The notes under the pieces were generated by a model. The model had not been told where the DNA came from. It saw only the letters and a program-made list of their open reading frames with translations, and searched no databases. This document shows positions 6,140 through 9,927 of a DNA stretch of 9,927 bases, in pieces. The stretch spans positions 1 through 9,927 of the forward strand of contig JAFGOZ010000279.1 in NCBI GenBank assembly GCA_016926235.1, given 5' to 3'. The stretch is from Bacteroidales bacterium. GTDB taxonomy: Bacteria; Bacteroidota; Bacteroidia; Bacteroidales; UBA10428. A program made the translations under genes and the position numbers. Each line of letters opens with the position of its first letter. Within the stretch, counting starts at the first letter, position 1.

Positions 6140-8097
6140 TGAAAATTTTCATCCATATTGGCATCCTTTGTTTTTGTTTTGGTTTAACAAGGGGACAAAG
6201 CCTGAATGATACTATTACACTTAGTGAAGTGGAAGTTAAGACATCTGCTCATATTGTGCCCCCGGGTATTGTAAATACAAGCATTGATACTATGTTTATC
6301 ATCGAAAACCAGTTTAATTGCATAACGGAGATATTACATAATTACACCCCTGTTTTTGTAAAAAGCTATGGAAACGGAGGCCTGGCAACCGTTTCATTCA
6401 GGGGTACACATGCTTCGCATACCAAAGTTCAATGGAATGGTATGGATATTAACTCGCCCATGTTAGGCCAGGTAGATTTTTCAAATATTCCCGTATTCTT
6501 CTTTGATGATATGGAGTTATATCATGGCAATAGCTCTTTACTTAATGGAAGTGGCGGTCTTGGAGGCAGTATTGCCCTGGGTACGCACCCTGATTGGGAT
6601 AATAAATTCGATATCAGCCTTATCAACCAGGCCGGAAGTTTTGGAACCTTTAATACGGGCATGAAAGTTGGGTTTGGGAACAATCGTATACAAATCAAAT
6701 CACGAATATTTTACGGTAAATCCAACAACGATTTTACGTATTTCAACACCAGTATTCCAGGTGGTGGATGGGAGAAAAACAAGAATGCCGCATTCCAGTC
6801 TATCCATTTGATGCAGGAAGCATACTATCGTATCAATTCTTCACAGCAATTATCTTTGGCAGTTTGGTGTGGGGTGAACATAAGGGAAGTCCCTCCGTTA
6901 ATGAATTATGGCGGAGTATACAGGAAGGAGGAATTAAATAATAAAGATATTAAAGCTACTGCAGGCTGGTCATTTCTGGATAAAACTGGTGCACAGTGGA
7001 GCATTCACTCCGGTTACAATTCTAATCAACTGACCTATTTTTTAGGCGATTCGGTGGATAACCTTATACGTACAGATAATTTTGATACGATAAGTAATTC
7101 CAGGTCAGATATGCAATCAATTCAAAATAACCTGGACTGGGAAAAGAACCTGGGAATTCTGGGTGAATGGCATGTAAGTGTTTATCACCAGTTTGAGCAG
7201 GCAAATACTCACGATGATGCCCCCCAGAGCAGGAATGGTTATGATGCACAAAGAAATAAACTGGGCATAATGGTAAATGTAGATAAAACATTTACTTCAG
7301 GATTTTCCGGTTTTTTAATTTTAAGACAGGAGTTGGTCGATGATTCTTTTCTACCACCTTCAGCCTTACTAGGATTACAGATTAGTGCAAATACTTCGTG
7401 GAATCCGATGATGAAAGTAAGTGTGGCAAGCAACAATAATATTCCTTCATTAAATGCATTGTATTGGGTGCCCTGGGGAAACGAAGATCTGAAAACGGAG
7501 GAGGGATATTCCGGAGATCTGGGCTTTGCTATATCAAAGCAATCGAAAAACCTACAGTTTCAATCCAGCATTAATCTTTTTGGTTCTTATATGTATGATT
7601 GGATTATGTGGGTACCCGGGAAGTCTGCGCAGAATGTACAGGAAGTCTTTGCACGGGGAGCGGAGGCAAGCTTAAGGACAAATATACATGTATTTGATGT
7701 GAATTTCACTTTCTCAGGCAATTACTCTTTTACAAGAACAACCAGTGAAAAAAGATCGGGGATAAATGATAACTCAGAGGGAAAGCAGCTTATATATATT
7801 CCCTTGCATAAGGTTGGAACGTATGCAAAATGTGACTACAGAAAGTTTTATATCAAACAAACCTTTAGTTTTACAGATAAGCGCTATAGTAGTCTGGATA
7901 ACGACTTGCTAAATACAATGCCTGAATATTATTTACATGATATTGTAATTGGGAAAGAAATAGAGAAGGAGAGAATTGGCCTCGATTTCAATATCGGGGT
8001 CCAGAATATTTTCGACCAGGCCTATCAATCTGTACTTTACCGGGCAATGCCGGGACGACATTACAAACTTTCTCTTGTTGTAAATATTAAAAAATAG
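6139..8097 (+). CDS. btuB: BtuB-like TonB-dependent outer-membrane receptor
   Basis: A 652-residue outer-membrane beta-barrel, probably the corrinoid transporter driven by TonB. The signal peptide covers about residues 1-20 (ends TRGQ). DTITLSEVEV at 24-33 is a plausible TonB-box region. The plug spans about 42-147 and includes VSFRGTHASHTKVQWNGMDINSPMLGQVDFSNIP (85-118) and YHGNSSLLNGSGGLGGSIAL (128-147). The rest is alternating-strand barrel, ending with NIFDQAYQS and RAMPGRHYKLSLVV near the C-terminus. There is no N-terminal carboxypeptidase-like domain of the kind common in SusC proteins, and the length is close to BtuB (about 600 residues). The assignment to B12 rests mainly on the riboswitch and the BtuG-like and DUF4465 neighbours; the sequence alone would support only a TonB-dependent receptor. 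It overlaps the previous stop by one base and is followed after one base by the BtuG-like gene. Confidence 0.92.
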   Translation: MKIFIHIGILCFCFGLTRGQSLNDTITLSEVEVKTSAHIVPPGIVNTSIDTMFIIENQFNCITEILHNYTPVFVKSYGNGGLATVSFRGTHASHTKVQWNGMDINSPMLGQVDFSNIPVFFFDDMELYHGNSSLLNGSGGLGGSIALGTHPDWDNKFDISLINQAGSFGTFNTGMKVGFGNNRIQIKSRIFYGKSNNDFTYFNTSIPGGGWEKNKNAAFQSIHLMQEAYYRINSSQQLSLAVWCGVNIREVPPLMNYGGVYRKEELNNKDIKATAGWSFLDKTGAQWSIHSGYNSNQLTYFLGDSVDNLIRTDNFDTISNSRSDMQSIQNNLDWEKNLGILGEWHVSVYHQFEQANTHDDAPQSRNGYDAQRNKLGIMVNVDKTFTSGFSGFLILRQELVDDSFLPPSALLGLQISANTSWNPMMKVSVASNNNIPSLNALYWVPWGNEDLKTEEGYSGDLGFAISKQSKNLQFQSSINLFGSYMYDWIMWVPGKSAQNVQEVFARGAEASLRTNIHVFDVNFTFSGNYSFTRTTSEKRSGINDNSEGKQLIYIPLHKVGTYAKCDYRKFYIKQTFSFTDKRYSSLDNDLLNTMPEYYLHDIVIGKEIEKERIGLDFNIGVQNIFDQAYQSVLYRAMPGRHYKLSLVVNIKK

Positions 8098-8098
8098 T

Positions 8099-9184
8099 AT
8101 GATGAAATATTTGATCACTTTCATATTGCTTGTATTACTTATTTCTTGTGAGAAGGATGAATTTGAAACAAAAAAATTCAATCTGGTTACTTCAGGTGTA
8201 TTCATTTGTAATGAAGGAAATTACATGTCTTCCAATGCATCCCTTTCTTACCTGGATGCAGAAAGTAATACCATCAACAATAACCTTTTTTTTAGTGCAA
8301 ATGGTTATCCTCTGGGGGATGTAGCGCAGTCTATGGCCATCATTGATTCTGTTGGGTATGTGGTTATTAATAATTCGGGCAAAATATATGCGATTAACAT
8401 TAATACGTTTAAATATCTGGGCGTAATTGAAGGATTGCAATCACCCCGGAATATTCTTGTTATAAACAAAAACAAGGCCTATGTCAGTAGTTTGTATAGT
8501 AAGGAAATTGCTATTATTGATCCGGAAAACCTGCAAATTACCGGATCGATAAATGCCGGAAAAACGACTGAACAAATGGTTTTATGGAATGGAAATGTTT
8601 TTGTTACAAATTGGTCTTATAATAAAACCATACAAAAGATTGATCCTGTAACGGATGAGATAATTGCAGAAGCAATGGTGGCAAAACAGCCAAATAGTCT
8701 GGTAGTGGATAAAAACAATAAGCTTTGGGTGCTTTGTGACGGGGGATATGAAGGTTCTTCCTACGGACAGGATACTGCTGCTCTTTGCCGTCTGGATGCA
8801 GAGAGTCTTGATCTTGAAAAAACCATTCGCTTCCCAAAACTATCGGATTCGCCGAGCCGCTTAACTATTAATAGTTCAGGTGACACGCTGTTTTTCATCA
8901 ATGGGAACTGGGAGATGTCAAATGCTGAATATGAAGGTGTATATGTATTGCCTGTCATGGATGAATCTTTACTCCAGCGGCCTTTAATTGCTCAGAATGG
9001 AAGAAATTTTTATGGATTGGCCTATGATCCGGCAAAACAACTGCTATATGTATCAGATGTAATCGATTATATGCAACGAGGCTGGGTGTATCGATATAAA
9101 ACTTCAGGTGAAAAAATTGATTCATTCCAGGCAGGCATAACACCCGGATATTTTTGCTTTAAAACCAAAATCGAGGGGGAGTAG
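8099..9184 (+). CDS. btuG: YncE/DUF5074-type beta-propeller lipoprotein, BtuG-like
   Basis: A 361-residue predicted surface lipoprotein. Its signal peptide ends LISC (Cys17), followed by EKDE, nearly the same export-type stretch as in the DUF4465 lipoprotein. The mature protein is propeller-like: FICNEGNYMSSNASLSYLD (35-53), GDVAQSM (73-79), SPRNI (115-119), VFVTNWSYNKTIQKIDP (167-183), QPNSLVVDKNNKLWVLCDGG (197-216), NFYGLAYDP (303-311) and a DUF5074-like end GWVYRYKTSGEKIDSFQAGITPGYF (328-352). In Bacteroides, BtuG proteins are surface seven-bladed propellers that bind B12 very tightly and cap BtuB. The position directly behind a btuB-like gene under a B12 riboswitch fits this. Two adjacent ATG codons (8099, 8102) are possible starts and differ by one Met. 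Cobalamin-binding residues cannot be confirmed by eye. Confidence 0.88.
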   Translation: MMKYLITFILLVLLISCEKDEFETKKFNLVTSGVFICNEGNYMSSNASLSYLDAESNTINNNLFFSANGYPLGDVAQSMAIIDSVGYVVINNSGKIYAININTFKYLGVIEGLQSPRNILVINKNKAYVSSLYSKEIAIIDPENLQITGSINAGKTTEQMVLWNGNVFVTNWSYNKTIQKIDPVTDEIIAEAMVAKQPNSLVVDKNNKLWVLCDGGYEGSSYGQDTAALCRLDAESLDLEKTIRFPKLSDSPSRLTINSSGDTLFFINGNWEMSNAEYEGVYVLPVMDESLLQRPLIAQNGRNFYGLAYDPAKQLLYVSDVIDYMQRGWVYRYKTSGEKIDSFQAGITPGYFCFKTKIEGE

Positions 9185-9188
9185 GGGA

Positions 9189-9692
9189 ATGTTTCAGTTA
9201 ATAGATCCGGAGCGATTAAAAAAGTTAGCCGCCAATGAAAAGAAAAATCATTCCCGGCTGGCAACCAGATTGAAAAATAAAAAATCCAAAAAATTAGATG
9301 ACCTGGTTCATTCATTGCACGAAAATGCGTTTAATAATATTGATTGTCTGGATTGTGCTAATTGTTGTAAAAGCCTGGGCCCGAGAATTACAAATATGGA
9401 TATTGAGCGAATGGCCAGATCCCTGAAGATGAAAACATCTGAATTCGAGGAACAATTTACCCGTGTGGATGAGGATAATGATATTGTCTTTAAAAGCATG
9501 CCCTGTCCTATGCTTGACGAAGATAACTATTGCCGGGTTTATGAAAGCAGGCCCAAAGCATGCCGTGAATATCCACATACCGATCGAAAGAACTTTATTC
9601 AGATTTTAAGTGTTACATTAAAAAATACAAGCACGTGTCCGGTAGTTTACCAGATCATGGAAGAACTGAAGAAACGGGAAAGAGAGTTGTAA
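9189..9692 (+). CDS. YkgJ-family cysteine-cluster protein
   Basis: A 167-residue soluble protein with no signal peptide, so probably cytoplasmic. Residues 1-50 are lysine-rich and helical. The cluster motif CLDCANCC (Cys53, 56, 59, 60) is followed by CPMLDEDNYCRVYESRPKAC (Cys106, 115, 125) and a lone Cys150. This is the YkgJ / zinc- or iron-chelating CxxCxxCC family, whose members are thought to bind a metal or an iron-sulfur cluster; the reaction is generally unknown. The ATG at 9189 lies 4 bases after the previous stop and is preceded by a purine-rich GGGGAGTAGGGGA stretch that could act as a ribosome site, which is unusual in this window. Close packing makes it the last gene of the putative B12 operon. 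Whether it handles corrinoid, cobalt or an unrelated substrate cannot be told from sequence. Confidence 0.9.
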   Translation: MFQLIDPERLKKLAANEKKNHSRLATRLKNKKSKKLDDLVHSLHENAFNNIDCLDCANCCKSLGPRITNMDIERMARSLKMKTSEFEEQFTRVDEDNDIVFKSMPCPMLDEDNYCRVYESRPKACREYPHTDRKNFIQILSVTLKNTSTCPVVYQIMEELKKREREL

Positions 9693-9735
9693 ATATAAGC
9701 GTTGAAATAACGATCTGCTTAGTCAATAGAATATT

Positions 9736-9828
9736 GGATTATTGGAATAATGGATGAATGGAATAATGGGATTTTTTTGTAAATACATTTGGCTTGAATC
9801 ATCCAAATATCCATCATTCCATTTATCC
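9736..9828. repeat. Imperfect AT-rich inverted repeat downstream of the operon
   Basis: Left arm 9736-9766 and right arm 9798-9828 match as reverse complements at 22 of 31 positions, 17 of the first 20 on the outer side. Both arms are built from reiterated ATGGA/ATTGG words, and ATTATT-GG-AATAAT (9738-9751) is a small palindrome inside the left arm. The loop contains a T7 run (9772-9778). It may act as a bidirectional transcription-ending fold-back, or be low-complexity repeat DNA. Confidence 0.5.
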
Positions 9829-9860
9829 TGTTGTAATATTTTATCATTACTAAACGAGTA

Positions 9861-9927
9861 AATTATATTTCGTCCCTAACGGGACTTAGAAACATTTTCT
9901 AACACAATGTTTACCAATATGTCGTCC
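9861..9927. repeat. Start of a dispersed-repeat-like unit, cut by the window end
   Basis: GTCCC (9872-9876), TAAC and GGGAC (9881-9885) form a short hairpin preceded by TTTC and followed by a T/A-rich segment. ACCAATATGTCGTCC at the window end looks like the beginning of a second copy: CGTCC recurs 52 bases after the first. Similar CGTCCCTA(A)CGGGAC words are, from memory, common intergenic repeats in Bacteroidota. Only one complete core is visible here. Together with the fold-back before it, this accounts for the final 235 bases, in which I see no gene. Confidence 0.4.

Noticed and set aside
8192..9578. Several minus-strand open frames opposite the BtuG-like and YkgJ genes
   Set aside because: They are antisense shadows without recognizable domains or start signals, opposite well-supported coding sequences.
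9736..9927. Possible CRISPR array or insertion sequence ends
   Set aside because: There are no regularly spaced identical repeats with unique spacers and no transposase frame; the arms are only about 70% matched and of low complexity.

Overview
The window looks like a chromosomal segment from a Bacteroidota bacterium that has a type IX secretion system (T9SS). Reasons: two proteins carry T9SS-type C-terminal sorting regions, two lipoproteins carry an acidic export-type signal right after the lipobox cysteine, a SusC/BtuB-class TonB-dependent receptor sits beside surface lipoproteins, intergenic regions are AT-rich, and there are no strong Shine-Dalgarno sequences. All seven supported genes lie on the + strand.

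Region 1 (1-3301): one large gene for a secreted adhesin-like protein. It has a signal peptide, 14 beta-propeller blade repeats that read as two tandem seven-bladed propellers, an Ig-like segment, an HYR-like domain and a T9SS type A tail. A clear intrinsic terminator (3270-3301) ends it, so it is probably a separate transcription unit.

Region 2 (3302-3683): a roughly 380-base leader without a real gene. It holds a well-formed class I cobalamin (B12) riboswitch. The B12 box, the P1 closing stem, the P5 stem-loop and the downstream P13 hairpin whose loop can kiss L5 are all visible. After it come a second hairpin and a C-rich, G-poor tract that could be a Rho loading site.

Region 3 (3684-9692): six tightly packed genes, most simply read as one B12-controlled operon: (i) a DUF6580 / ECF S-component-like membrane protein, (ii) a DUF4465 lipoprotein resembling BtuH, (iii) a secreted FENGF-motif protein with a T9SS-like tail, (iv) a BtuB-like TonB-dependent receptor, (v) a YncE/DUF5074 beta-propeller lipoprotein resembling BtuG, (vi) a YkgJ-type cysteine-cluster protein. 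The last four genes overlap by 1 base or are separated by 1-4 bases. A perfect 15-bp hairpin lies between genes ii and iii.

Working model (inference from the riboswitch and family knowledge): surface proteins ii, iii and v capture corrinoids and pass them to the outer-membrane receptor iv; i may act at the inner membrane. No BtuFCD genes and no ECF energizing module (EcfA/EcfT) are present in the window. Region 4 (9693-9927) is non-coding and holds an imperfect fold-back and the start of a dispersed-repeat-like unit. The least familiar part of the locus is the combination of a T9SS-type protein, a solitary S-component-like protein and a YkgJ protein under one B12 riboswitch.
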